Shown: positions 10,029 to 18,401 of the stretch, in pieces
Position numbering within the stretch: position 1 is the first letter of the stretch
How the letters are laid out: each line of letters starts with the position of its first letter
Source: Frischella perrara
GTDB taxonomy: Bacteria > Pseudomonadota > Gammaproteobacteria > Enterobacterales > Orbaceae
Length of the DNA: 64,000 nt
Direction: 5' to 3'
NCBI RefSeq assembly: GCF_000807275.1
Contig: NZ_CP009056.1
Location: 868,001 to 932,000 of the forward strand
Translations under genes and position numbers: made by a program
Notes under the pieces: generated by a model
The model's database searches: none
Told to the model about the DNA's origin: nothing
The model's input: only the letters and a program-made list of their open reading frames with translations

Positions 10029-10058
10029 TTGACAAGTAGGGTGGTCTAGGAGTATAAA
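10029..10058 (+). promoter_or_regulatory. Strong sigma-70 promoter of the mgtA leader
   Basis: TTGACA (10029-10034), an 18-nt spacer, then TATAAA (10053-10058). Transcription would start near 10065, about 670 nt before mgtA. I see no convincing PhoP box beside it. Confidence 0.6.
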
Positions 10059-10162
10059 ATGCGCACCTTATGTAAGTTGTTGTTAACCATTTTTTAAAAT
10101 AATCAATGAGTAACAGTTATATTTATTGATAAGGTATGTTGAGTTTAGTTTATAGGAGCTAT

Positions 10163-10234
10163 ATGGATACTCAATCGGGAGACCCCAAAATGTTGGGGGG
10201 TAGCAGTTTATACTATTCATTTTCGGTTTATTGA
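10163..10234 (+). CDS. Candidate leader ORF 1 upstream of mgtA (23 aa)
   Basis: ATG at 10163 preceded by TAGGAGCT, a good ribosome site at normal spacing. The peptide starts MDTQSGDPKMLGG and ends after 23 residues at TGA. Its coding sequence contains the hairpin CCCCAA (10183-10188) / TTGGGG (10193-10198) with an AATG loop. I recognise no homologue. Its place between a strong promoter and mgtA suggests a regulatory leader peptide, functionally comparable to MgtL of enterobacteria but not similar in sequence. Confidence 0.4.
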   Translation: MDTQSGDPKMLGGSSLYYSFSVY

Positions 10235-10299
10235 CCTGTCTAAATAGATATTTTTTCAGTTCACAGCCGTAATGAATAAAATCGGTAAAGGTGAACGAT

Positions 10300-10422
10300 A
10301 TGCAAATTCGCATCAATCAACACTATCACACTTATTTTTGTCAAAGAAATGCTAAATGTTGTTTGGCATTAAATCCACTATCTTTTTCTGAAAGACTTTT
10401 AGAACCCCCAAGTTGTATCTAA
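10300..10422 (+). CDS. Candidate leader ORF 2 upstream of mgtA (40 aa)
   Basis: ATG at 10300 with AAAGGTGA five to six bases upstream. The 40-residue peptide begins MQIRINQHYHTYF, is rich in His, Cys and Asn, and has a Glu-Pro-Pro-Ser stretch five residues before the end. The Pro-Pro codons (CCCCCAA, 10405-10411) are the complement of TTGGGGG inside leader ORF 1. Acidic-proline and Pro-Pro sequences are known to destabilise or slow ribosomes, so a sensing role is plausible. No homologue is recognised. Confidence 0.4.
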   Translation: MQIRINQHYHTYFCQRNAKCCLALNPLSFSERLLEPPSCI

Positions 10423-10529
10423 ATTCATATCAATTTATTAATTTTAATCTAATTAACAGCAATGGTCTGTTTTGGATAATAGATTAATACGATTAGTTAT
10501 TATCATAAATTAAGCATAGCTGTCTCGAT

Positions 10530-10583
10530 AACGAATTGAGTCTACGGATCGATTTTGGTTATTGATGGCTTAACTCGTTTTAA
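10530..10583 (+). terminator. Long hairpin in the mgtA leader, possible attenuator
   Basis: Outer arms 10530-10542 and 10567-10579 pair over 13 positions with two G-U pairs and one mismatch. Inner arms ATCGAT (10548-10553) and ATTGAT (10561-10566) continue the stem around a 7-nt loop. The 3' arm runs into GTTTTAATT. It lies about 155 nt before mgtA and could end transcription before the gene. Confidence 0.45.
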
Positions 10584-10736
10584 TTAAATGCACATTGTGA
10601 TTAATACTATCCTTCATAACGTTATTAATGATGAACATACTTTAATAATGTTAAGAGCGGATCGGTGTGTCATAACTTTAATCATGATGAGTAAAAATTT
10701 ACTAAGAGTAAATTTGATTGTATTTAGGAATATGTT

Positions 10737-13436
10737 ATGAAACAAACAACTAAAGAGAAAAAATTTAATACTCATATCAAGGCTGTAACTGAAGCTAAAA
10801 ATTCTTTAGAAGAGACATTAGCCAATTATCAGGCTGATTTATCTGGATTGACAGAACATGAAGCCAAACAACGAATTGAGCAATATGGAAAGAATGAAGT
10901 TGCAAGAGAGCGTGTACCCTCTGCATTTATTCAATTATTATTAGCTTTTAATAATCCTTTTATTTTTGTGTTATTAGCACTCGCCGCAGTAAGCTTTGTC
11001 ACTGATTATTGGTTGCCTTTACAAAATGGTGAGCCGACCGATATTACCGGTATTACTATTATAATTGTAATGGTTTCGCTAAGTGGTTTATTACGATTTT
11101 GGCAGGAATTCCGTTCTAATAAAGCAGCGGAAGCTCTAAAGTCAATGATAAAAACAACTGCTACAGTTTTACGTCGTCAAACTAAAACTGCTACAGCGCA
11201 GACAATTGAGGTACCGCTTGATCAACTTGTACCTGGCGACATTATTTATCTTTCCGCTGGAGATATGATGCCAGCTGATATTCGCCTAATTGAGTCACGA
11301 GATTTATTTGTTAGCCAAGCTGTTTTAACTGGTGAGTCTATTCCCATTGAAAAATATGATACATTGGGTTCGGTGTCACAAAAGGGTAGTGAAGAGACAC
11401 CTGCTGAAATTAATGCCAGTAATATATTAGACATTAACCATATTGGATTTATGGGTACTAATATCATCAGTGGTACAGCAAAAGGGATAGTTATAGCAAC
11501 AGGCGCTGATACCTATTTTGGGTCGTTAGCAAAATCAATAATAGGTACTCGTTCGCAAACAGCTTTCGACAAAGGAGTTAATAGTGTTAGCTGGTTATTG
11601 ATTCGCTTTATGTTAGTCATGGTACCTATTGTATTATTAATTAATGGGTTAACAAAAGGTGATTGGCTTGATGCTGGCTTATTTGCCCTAGCAGTTGCTG
11701 TTGGGCTTACACCAGAAATGTTACCAATGATAGTGAGTGCAAATCTGGCTAAAGGCGCAGTTGGAATGGCAAAACGTAAAGTTGTTGTAAAACGTTTGAA
11801 TGCGATTCAGAATTTTGGCGCAATGGATATCTTATGTACTGATAAAACGGGTACGTTAACGCAAGATCGAATCATTTTAGAGCAGCATTTAGATATTCAT
11901 GGTCAACTTGATCCGGCAGTATTACAACTTGCATGGTTAAATAGCTATTACCAAAGTGGTATGAAAAACCTAATGGATAAAGCGATTATTCGATTTGCCG
12001 AAGAAAAAACTAAGCCTAAAAAATTAGGTGAGGGTAAATATACTAAAATCGATGAGTTACCTTTCGATTTTAGTCGACGTCGTTTATCTGTTGTAATGCA
12101 AAATGATGATAATCAACATATTATGATCTGTAAAGGTGCTGTTGAAGAGATGTTATCAATTGCAACGCATGTGTATGAACAAGGTGAAGAATTACCATTA
12201 ACCGAAGAAAGAAAAGAAAAATTAATTAATCTTGCATATCAGTATAATCAAGATGGGTTTAGAGTCTTAGCGGTTGGATTTAAAATTATCGCGACTCAAG
12301 ATACAAAAACACAATATAGTGTTGCCGATGAAAATGCGCTTGTTATTCGCGGTTTCCTCACATTTTTGGATCCTCCGAAAGATAGTGCAAGTGAGGCAAT
12401 TAATGCTTTACGTGAACATGGCGTAGCTGTGAAGGTATTAACGGGTGATAATGATATCATAACCACTAAAATATGTCGTGAAGTAGGGATTGAAGCAGGT
12501 AAGCCTTTACTTGGGATTGAAATCGAGCAAATGAGTGACGATCAATTAAAACCATTAATTGAAGAGAGAACGATTTTTGCTAAATTAACACCACTCCAAA
12601 AATCAAGAATTATTCGATTATTACAAGATAATGGTCATACCGTAGGTTTCTTAGGCGATGGTATAAATGATGCACCAGCCTTACGTGATTCTGATGTGGG
12701 TATATCAGTCGATACTGCGACAGATATAGCTAAAGAGTCGGCAGATATTATTTTATTAGAAAAAAGTCTAATGGTATTAGAAGAAGGTGTGGTCAGAGGA
12801 CGAGAAACCTTTGGTAATATCATGAAATATCTTAATATGACAGCAAGTTCTAATTTTGGTAATGTTTTCTCTGTATTAGTGGCAAGTGCATTTTTGCCAT
12901 TCTTACCAATGTTAGCGATTCATTTGTTAATTCAAAATTTACTTTATGATATTTCTCAATTGTCTCTCCCATGGGATAAAATGGATGATGAGTTTCTACA
13001 AAAGCCAAGAAAATGGGATGCTTCGAACATTAGACGTTTCATGATTTGGATTGGTCCAACTTCATCCATTTTTGATATTACAACGTATGCAATAATGTGG
13101 TTTGTTTTTAGTGCGAATAATGTTGATATGCAATCATTATTTCACTCAGGATGGTTTATTGAAGGTTTATTATCACAGACATTAGTAGTGCATATGTTAC
13201 GAACTCAGAAGATACCATTCATTCAAAGTACAGCTGCATTTCCTGTAATCGTTATGACTATATTAATTATGGTTGTGGGTATCTATATTCCATTTTCTCC
13301 ATTTGGTAGTATGATTGGTCTAGAACCTTTACCTTGGTCATATTTCCCTTGGCTTGCTGGAATATTAATAAGCTATTGTATACTTACACAATTAGTTAAA
13401 ACATTCTATATTAAACGATTTGGGCAATGGTTCTAA
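10737..13436 (+). CDS. mgtA: Magnesium-translocating P-type ATPase MgtA
   Basis: P-type (class IIIB) ATPase that imports Mg2+ into the cytoplasm. Features in order: N-terminal cytoplasmic tail, first membrane pairs, actuator domain with VLTGESIPIEK (about residue 196), the phosphorylation site DKTGTLTQD (about 368), the nucleotide-binding domain with a KGAVEEML motif, the hinge GDGINDAPALRDSDVG (about 640), then C-terminal membrane helices. Length 899 aa matches MgtA (898 in E. coli). It stands alone between a long regulatory leader and a strong terminator. Control by Mg2+ through the leader is expected from family knowledge and is supported, not proved, by the structures seen. Confidence 0.95.
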   Translation: MKQTTKEKKFNTHIKAVTEAKNSLEETLANYQADLSGLTEHEAKQRIEQYGKNEVARERVPSAFIQLLLAFNNPFIFVLLALAAVSFVTDYWLPLQNGEPTDITGITIIIVMVSLSGLLRFWQEFRSNKAAEALKSMIKTTATVLRRQTKTATAQTIEVPLDQLVPGDIIYLSAGDMMPADIRLIESRDLFVSQAVLTGESIPIEKYDTLGSVSQKGSEETPAEINASNILDINHIGFMGTNIISGTAKGIVIATGADTYFGSLAKSIIGTRSQTAFDKGVNSVSWLLIRFMLVMVPIVLLINGLTKGDWLDAGLFALAVAVGLTPEMLPMIVSANLAKGAVGMAKRKVVVKRLNAIQNFGAMDILCTDKTGTLTQDRIILEQHLDIHGQLDPAVLQLAWLNSYYQSGMKNLMDKAIIRFAEEKTKPKKLGEGKYTKIDELPFDFSRRRLSVVMQNDDNQHIMICKGAVEEMLSIATHVYEQGEELPLTEERKEKLINLAYQYNQDGFRVLAVGFKIIATQDTKTQYSVADENALVIRGFLTFLDPPKDSASEAINALREHGVAVKVLTGDNDIITTKICREVGIEAGKPLLGIEIEQMSDDQLKPLIEERTIFAKLTPLQKSRIIRLLQDNGHTVGFLGDGINDAPALRDSDVGISVDTATDIAKESADIILLEKSLMVLEEGVVRGRETFGNIMKYLNMTASSNFGNVFSVLVASAFLPFLPMLAIHLLIQNLLYDISQLSLPWDKMDDEFLQKPRKWDASNIRRFMIWIGPTSSIFDITTYAIMWFVFSANNVDMQSLFHSGWFIEGLLSQTLVVHMLRTQKIPFIQSTAAFPVIVMTILIMVVGIYIPFSPFGSMIGLEPLPWSYFPWLAGILISYCILTQLVKTFYIKRFGQWF

Positions 13437-13461
13437 ATAAACGTTATAAATAAACTCATTT

Positions 13462-13506
13462 AAACATAGTAAATTGATTCTGATAAATCAATTTACTATG
13501 TTTTTT
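13462..13506 (+). terminator. Strong intrinsic terminator after mgtA
   Basis: An 18-bp perfect stem (13462-13479 with 13486-13503) around CTGATA, followed by T residues. Confidence 0.9.
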
Positions 13507-13635
13507 AGTTTAACTTAATGATATTGATTTAGGGTAGAGATAAGCAATTTTGCATAATCTCTAATTTGTACTTTAAAATTGCTCTATTTCAAATAATGTA
13601 TTTTACTGTTATGAAAATTTATACAAAATTTTAGC

Positions 13636-14331
13636 TTAAAATACATTCGTTAAAATATGTTCAACTTTTGCAATTACTTGAAATGGGGTAGTTAAACTGT
13701 CTTGTTTGATTAAATGATTCTTAAATGTTGTATTATCATTTATTAGATGATAGCCATCTTCAACAGGATCATATTGTATTCGTTTCAGTAATAATTTGTT
13801 GTTGAGTAATATAATATAAACACCAGCTAAAACGTATGTCATTTTGTCTATGTTTAACTTAATAATAGCAACATCGCCGTTTTTTATAGTCGGATCCATA
13901 TTGTTATATGGAATTTGTACTATTGCTAAATTTTCTGCTGTTAGTCCACATCGAAATAACCAATCGCGGCTAAATGCCCATTCTGTAATAATTTGTTCTT
14001 TACTCAAGCGCTCTGTATTTTCGTGAAATTTTAAATTCAACAGTGTATTAAATTCAATTTCAGGAATCGCTTTAACGATATTCTTTGTGTCTATAGGTAA
14101 GGCTGTCAAATTAGATAAAAAGGGATCATTACCGGTAGCTAGCCAAGCAACGGATACATTTCCTATATCTGCAATAGTTAACAAATTTTGTAAGGTTGGC
14201 TCTGACTCTCCTCTAATGTATTTTCTAATTGCACTTTCTGAGAGTTGACATTTCTTAGAAAAGCTAAGTAACGAATCATTTCCAATAATATGTCTTAAAC
14301 GCTGAGCAAACGTCGAATAATTTTGTTTCAT
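13636..14331 (-). CDS. XRE-family regulator with S24-like C-terminal domain
   Basis: A 231-residue repressor-like protein. Residues 8-65 form a helix-turn-helix (LSESAIRKYIRGESEPTLQN). The C-terminal half resembles the LexA/CI peptidase fold, with the usual D-S-M-E-P-T-I site reading N-N-M-D-P-T-I and a later LLLKRI lysine. The serine nucleophile is therefore replaced by asparagine, and no Ala-Gly cleavage site is obvious, so self-cleavage is unlikely. There are no phage genes beside it. It may be a domesticated phage repressor; its target is unknown. It is divergent from the hydrolase gene at 14744. Confidence 0.7.
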   Translation of the reverse strand: MKQNYSTFAQRLRHIIGNDSLLSFSKKCQLSESAIRKYIRGESEPTLQNLLTIADIGNVSVAWLATGNDPFLSNLTALPIDTKNIVKAIPEIEFNTLLNLKFHENTERLSKEQIITEWAFSRDWLFRCGLTAENLAIVQIPYNNMDPTIKNGDVAIIKLNIDKMTYVLAGVYIILLNNKLLLKRIQYDPVEDGYHLINDNTTFKNHLIKQDSLTTPFQVIAKVEHILTNVF

Positions 14332-14743
14332 ATTAGTATTTTTAAAATTAATGAAAGCTTAAAAAGCAATTTATTATAATTAGCGGTAGAGATTATGCAT
14401 ATTTAAACCGATAACATTATATTGACTACAGAAAATAAATAAATCTAGCTAAATAGTAAAGGTTTTATTAATTTAATTTGTAAAGATGAAATATAAAAAA
14501 CTCTATTTATGATGCTAGTTTTGTATTAGATAACCTTGCTAAAAGGTTAAATTATTTGAAATAAAATTATTTATTCAGATAGTTAATATACCTAATAATA
14601 GGGGTAACAAATTCTTCTAATTACATGACTGATATTTAATTACAAATCAAGTAAGAAAAGAAAATTAAAAAAAAATATAATTGGAAGTATAATAACCAGC
14701 CATAAACTAAGCAACTTATAAATAAATTGTAGAGTAACATTTT
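14332..14743. other. Divergent intergenic region
   Basis: 412 nt, very AT-rich, between the S24-type regulator (minus) and the 3-hydroxybutyrate oligomer hydrolase-like gene (plus). A short dyad TAACCTT/AAGGTTA occurs near 14530-14550. I see no RNA gene or convincing promoter. Confidence 0.4.
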
Positions 14744-16840
14744 ATGTTAAAACCAATTCTTTTCACCTGTATCAATGTATTGTTATTTTTAGCAATGAAT
14801 AACCAAATTGTTTTTGCTAAATCATTATCATTTTTGAAAAGTAAAGAAGAAATTAACATTATTTCCAAACCGGCTTGGTTGGAGATAAAAAATGTTAATT
14901 TTTATGATGCGGAGAGTGATGATCTCATTACGGCAGGAAATGGTTTTACAAAATTATCTCATTCAAAAGAGATAAATAAATTCGTTAATGTACAACATCC
15001 TACAATTCTCGAACTTAGAAGGGCAAAATTCAATCGTTTTATTAATAAAAAAACGGGAGAAGGATCGTTGTTTGGTTTCAAAGAAGATCAACTGACCCCA
15101 TTATTTGATGGAAAAATACCCGGAACTGAAGTACAAGCTTATTTGAATGATAATAGTATAAGAGTGGCGTTATTATTACAAGTTCCTTTAGATTTTGATC
15201 CAAATAAACCTTGTATTATTGCTATACCAACTATTGATTCGCAAGGCATCTATAATGCGACAGATATGCAAATTAGGGGGCTATGGGGGTTAAAACATAA
15301 CTGTGCCGTCGTTTATAACGATAAAGGATTAGGTAACGCATTATATGATTTAAATAAACAACAGGGATATTTAATTGATGGCAGTGTTGCAAAACGAGCG
15401 ATTCCGGAGAAACCATTAATTTTTTCAAATTCTGAAACATTACCACCTAATTTAGTAACAAATCGTTATGCTGTGAAACAATTACATTCTCAACAAAATC
15501 CTGAACAAAAATGGGGTCAATACGTTCTTAATTCTTTAGAGTTTGCTTTTTATTATCTCAATACGATGTATTCAAAAAATGATCAAGTCATTTTTGATAA
15601 AGAGAACACAATTGTTTTGGTTTACGGTGCGACAGATGGGGCAGGGGCAGCCTTAAAAGCAGGGGAAATTGATAATAATGGTATGATTGATGGCATTGTT
15701 GCAGTCAACCCACAAATTCAGATTACAAGCAATCAACAAATACCACTGTATATTCAACGTGGAGAATCACCTGAAGAGCCATTAAAAACAAAATTATTAA
15801 TTGATTATACTAGTTATGGCGCGCTTTATATGCCCTGTGCAGTTTTAGCGATTAAAAATAGTGAATTAAAGCAATCAATACCTTATATTGATAGATATTT
15901 CTTTTCTCAGAATCGTTGTGAAGCGCTTAAAAATGCAAAATTGTTAGATTCAATAACTGTTGAAGAGCAAGCGAATGAAGCGCTTGAAAAATTGTATGCG
16001 TATGGTTGGTCACCACAAATGATTAACCAGTTACCTTTTTATTATTTTACCCAATCAATTAATTTGCCATACAAATATATTAGCCAATATGGACGCTATA
16101 ATGTAAAAGAACATTTATGCCATTTATCTGTAGCGTCAATCAATCAAGAAATATTATATAATATGGGTAATGTTGCACCTTTAAGTAAAACTAATTTCGC
16201 GCTTTTATGGGCTGACAATACGGGTTCTTTACCGATAAGAACACAAGATAATATTATTGCTGTTGATTTGGTCAATGACGATGATCCAAAAGGTCCTCAT
16301 CAAGAGTTTTATTCACGTTCTAAAAATAGCGCTAATATTGATTATAACCTAGCAGGTGCAATTTGTTTAAGAGAAAAAATAGTTGAAGATCGCGTATTAA
16401 ATGGTCAGAAACAAGTATTCGCAACGGGTAATTTGCATAGTATTAAGACTATCATAGTACACGGTCAATTAAACATTAAACACTTACCTGATTACACATC
16501 TAGGAGTTATGCTGCACTAAATAGCTACGTTGAAGGACATTCCAGTAATTTACACTATATGGAAGTCGAAAATAGTAGTTATCTAGATAGTTTAGTGCCT
16601 TTTGATAATACGCTATTATCCATTAATTATTATGGTAATTCGGCTATGGATTGGTTATGGAGTAATATAACCAAACAAACCAGCCTACCCGATAGTCAAA
16701 TTATCCGGACTTCTGTTCTTGGGCGCAGTAGTGAAAAAGACTCAAAAATGACAAAATTTATCTTAACACCAATAGCACAGTCCGCTAAACGTGAAAATCG
16801 AATTTATCTCCAAGATGGCGTAATTCGACTACCTAGATAA
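14744..16840 (+). CDS. D-(-)-3-hydroxybutyrate oligomer hydrolase family protein
   Basis: A 698-residue exported protein with an N-terminal signal peptide (hydrophobic residues 6-24, then FAKS). Length, the FxG-x-x-PGTEVQAYL region near residue 125 and the block LVYGATDGAGAALKAGE (about residue 292) followed by GMIDGIVAVNP identify the 3HB-oligomer hydrolase family (PF10605). The family splits oligomers of 3-hydroxybutyrate left by PHB breakdown. From memory, typical members have Ser-x-Ser-Asn-Gly-Gly-Gly at that block with a serine nucleophile; here it reads Gly-Ala-Thr-Asp-Gly-Ala-Gly, so the usual serine is missing. The activity may be altered or lost. No other PHB genes are nearby. Confidence 0.75.
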   Translation: MLKPILFTCINVLLFLAMNNQIVFAKSLSFLKSKEEINIISKPAWLEIKNVNFYDAESDDLITAGNGFTKLSHSKEINKFVNVQHPTILELRRAKFNRFINKKTGEGSLFGFKEDQLTPLFDGKIPGTEVQAYLNDNSIRVALLLQVPLDFDPNKPCIIAIPTIDSQGIYNATDMQIRGLWGLKHNCAVVYNDKGLGNALYDLNKQQGYLIDGSVAKRAIPEKPLIFSNSETLPPNLVTNRYAVKQLHSQQNPEQKWGQYVLNSLEFAFYYLNTMYSKNDQVIFDKENTIVLVYGATDGAGAALKAGEIDNNGMIDGIVAVNPQIQITSNQQIPLYIQRGESPEEPLKTKLLIDYTSYGALYMPCAVLAIKNSELKQSIPYIDRYFFSQNRCEALKNAKLLDSITVEEQANEALEKLYAYGWSPQMINQLPFYYFTQSINLPYKYISQYGRYNVKEHLCHLSVASINQEILYNMGNVAPLSKTNFALLWADNTGSLPIRTQDNIIAVDLVNDDDPKGPHQEFYSRSKNSANIDYNLAGAICLREKIVEDRVLNGQKQVFATGNLHSIKTIIVHGQLNIKHLPDYTSRSYAALNSYVEGHSSNLHYMEVENSSYLDSLVPFDNTLLSINYYGNSAMDWLWSNITKQTSLPDSQIIRTSVLGRSSEKDSKMTKFILTPIAQSAKRENRIYLQDGVIRLPR

Positions 16841-16850
16841 ATCTAATTCA

Positions 16851-16893
16851 TTAAAAACATCACATCAAGATAAGGATGTTTTTAATATTTTTT
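16851..16893 (+). terminator. Terminator after the hydrolase gene
   Basis: TTAAAAACATC (16851-16861) pairs with GATGTTTTTAA (16875-16885), followed by a T-rich tract. Confidence 0.75.
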
Positions 16894-17232
16894 TAGCTCT
16901 GCTAAAAGGTTGTTAAAAACATCGTTAATGAGGTAATTCCTCCGTTTGTAATGACATAATTATATAATTTATTTTTGGATCTTTACAAAAAACTGTGATC
17001 AAACCCACTAAATTTATCATTATTAACTTGATTTCATCAAAAAGTTATGCGGTAATAGTCGCGGACATATAGCACAAAGTATTGACTTTGTCTGTAACAT
17101 TGTTTAAAGAATGTGACTTTTAATTTGTAATTCATATTGTTTTATTCCTTTGCATTGTTTTTTGATTAAGTTTACTTTTGTTGTAGTCTAAAAAATATTT
17201 AAAAGACTGTAATCAATTTTAGGATATACGTA
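16894..17232 (+). other. Intergenic region and probable leader of the cold-shock gene
   Basis: 339 nt between the upstream terminator and the cold-shock gene. Such genes usually have long 5' leaders, and the last 150 nt may serve as one. I could not define a promoter or a cold-box with confidence. Confidence 0.35.
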
Positions 17233-17442
17233 ATGAGTAAGAAAACAGGGCAAGTAAAGTGGTTTAACGAAAGCAAAGGTTTCGGTTTCATCACTCCAGC
17301 CGATGGTAGTAAAGATGTATTCGTTCACTTTTCTTCTATTGCAGGTGAAGGATTTAAAACTTTAGCTGAAGGACAAAAAGTTGAATTCTCCATTCAGGAT
17401 AGTCCGCGTGGACCAGCAGCAGCTGAAGTTGTTGTAATATAA
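17233..17442 (+). CDS. cspC: Cold-shock domain protein, CspC/CspE type
   Basis: Single cold-shock domain of 69 residues with both RNA-binding motifs, KGFGFITP (residues 15-22) and VFVHFSSI (28-35). It binds single-stranded RNA and acts as an RNA chaperone and antiterminator. The run [14 protein letters not shown] is closer to E. coli CspC than CspA. It is monocistronic, with a leader upstream and a terminator downstream. Assignment to CspC rather than CspE is a judgement from the remembered sequence. Confidence 0.85.
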   Translation: MSKKTGQVKWFNESKGFGFITPADGSKDVFVHFSSIAGEGFKTLAEGQKVEFSIQDSPRGPAAAEVVVI

Positions 17443-17480
17443 GTAAAAATATTCATTAGCTCAAAATGAGTTAAATTTAA

Positions 17481-17507
17481 AACCTACTTTGAAAGTAGGT
17501 TTTTTTC
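17481..17507 (+). terminator. Terminator after the cold-shock gene
   Basis: AACCTACTTT (17481-17490) and AAAGTAGGTT (17492-17501) form a stem followed by seven T residues. Confidence 0.9.
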
Positions 17508-17546
17508 GTTTCTAAATATAACTAAATTTTTAATTAACAAGTATAT

Positions 17547-18401
17547 ATGATATATCTATTTATTGTGACTGCAATTTGGTCATTTTCGTTCAGTTTGATT
17601 GGTGTTTATTTAAGTGGGCAAGTAGATAGTTGGTTTGCCGTTGTTAGCAGAATATGTTTAGCTTTACTTGTTTTTATCCCGTTTTTACGTTTTAGGTTTT
17701 TTACTCTTAAGCAAATTATATTATTGGCTGGTGTAGGGGCTTTTCAACTTGGAATTATGTATGTATTTTATTACAAAGCCTTTGCTTATTTAACCGTTCC
17801 AGAATTACTTTTGTTCACAATCTTTACCCCAATTTATGTCACATTAATCTATGATTTATTATGTAAAAATAAAATTAAAATCACTTACTTACTGACTACG
17901 CTATTAGCTGTTATTGGTGCAGCAATAATCCGTTACGATCAAATCACAGCTAACTTTATTATCGGCTTTTTAATGATTCAAGCCTCTAGCATTGTTTTTG
18001 CCATTGGGCAAGTCGGCTATAAAAGAATTATGGAACTCTATAATTTGCCACAACATTATTCATTTACATGGGTTTATGTAGGTGCAGCAATAATTTCAAT
18101 TATTGGTTGGATAATATTTGGAGATAAAAGCCGTTTACCCACAACAGAAACACAATGGGCAATTATAATTTGGTTAGGAATCGTAGCTTCAGGACTGGGT
18201 TACTTTTTGTGGAATTATGGTGCAACAAAAGTTGATTCAGGTACATTAGCCATTATGAATAATGTGGTTATTCCTGTTGGGATTATTGTTAATGTAGTAC
18301 TATGGGGACAACAAATTGATTGGGTTCGTTTTTTACTTGGGAGTGGAGTGATTATATTGTCTTTAGTCATTCATCAGAAATGGTGTGTAACAAAGAAATA
18401 A
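17547..18401 (+). CDS. yigM: EamA/DMT-family transporter, YigM-like (biotin)
   Basis: A 284-residue inner-membrane protein with ten predicted helices in two EamA repeats. It aligns closely with E. coli YigM as I recall it: AIWSFSFSLIGVYLSGQVDSW at the N-terminus, LTVPELLLFTIFTPIY in the middle and VASGLGYFLWNYGATKVDSG in the second repeat. YigM has been reported as the E. coli high-affinity biotin transporter, so biotin uptake is the likely role. No obvious ribosome site precedes the ATG at 17547. It follows the cold-shock gene terminator, so it probably has its own promoter. Confidence 0.82.
   Translation: MIYLFIVTAIWSFSFSLIGVYLSGQVDSWFAVVSRICLALLVFIPFLRFRFFTLKQIILLAGVGAFQLGIMYVFYYKAFAYLTVPELLLFTIFTPIYVTLIYDLLCKNKIKITYLLTTLLAVIGAAIIRYDQITANFIIGFLMIQASSIVFAIGQVGYKRIMELYNLPQHYSFTWVYVGAAIISIIGWIIFGDKSRLPTTETQWAIIIWLGIVASGLGYFLWNYGATKVDSGTLAIMNNVVIPVGIIVNVVLWGQQIDWVRFLLGSGVIILSLVIHQKWCVTKK

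Larger units (their letters stand above)
9795..10736 (+). other. Intergenic region and about 670-nt leader of mgtA
   Basis: No large gene is supported here. The left part (9795-10028) is plain AT-rich DNA. From 10029 on it holds a strong promoter, two short ORFs with ribosome sites, complementary G-rich and C-rich segments and a long hairpin, all described separately. A 77-codon minus-strand frame at 10083-10316 has no ribosome site and no recognisable motif and is not called. Confidence 0.6.

Noticed and set aside
10083-10316. 77-codon minus-strand frame upstream of mgtA
   Set aside because: No ribosome site, no recognisable motif, and it lies antisense to two better supported leader ORFs.
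10163-10422. M-box or manganese (yybP-ykoY) riboswitch in the mgtA leader
   Set aside because: The conserved cores of these riboswitches could not be found; only the GGGGG-TAGC stretch is vaguely similar.
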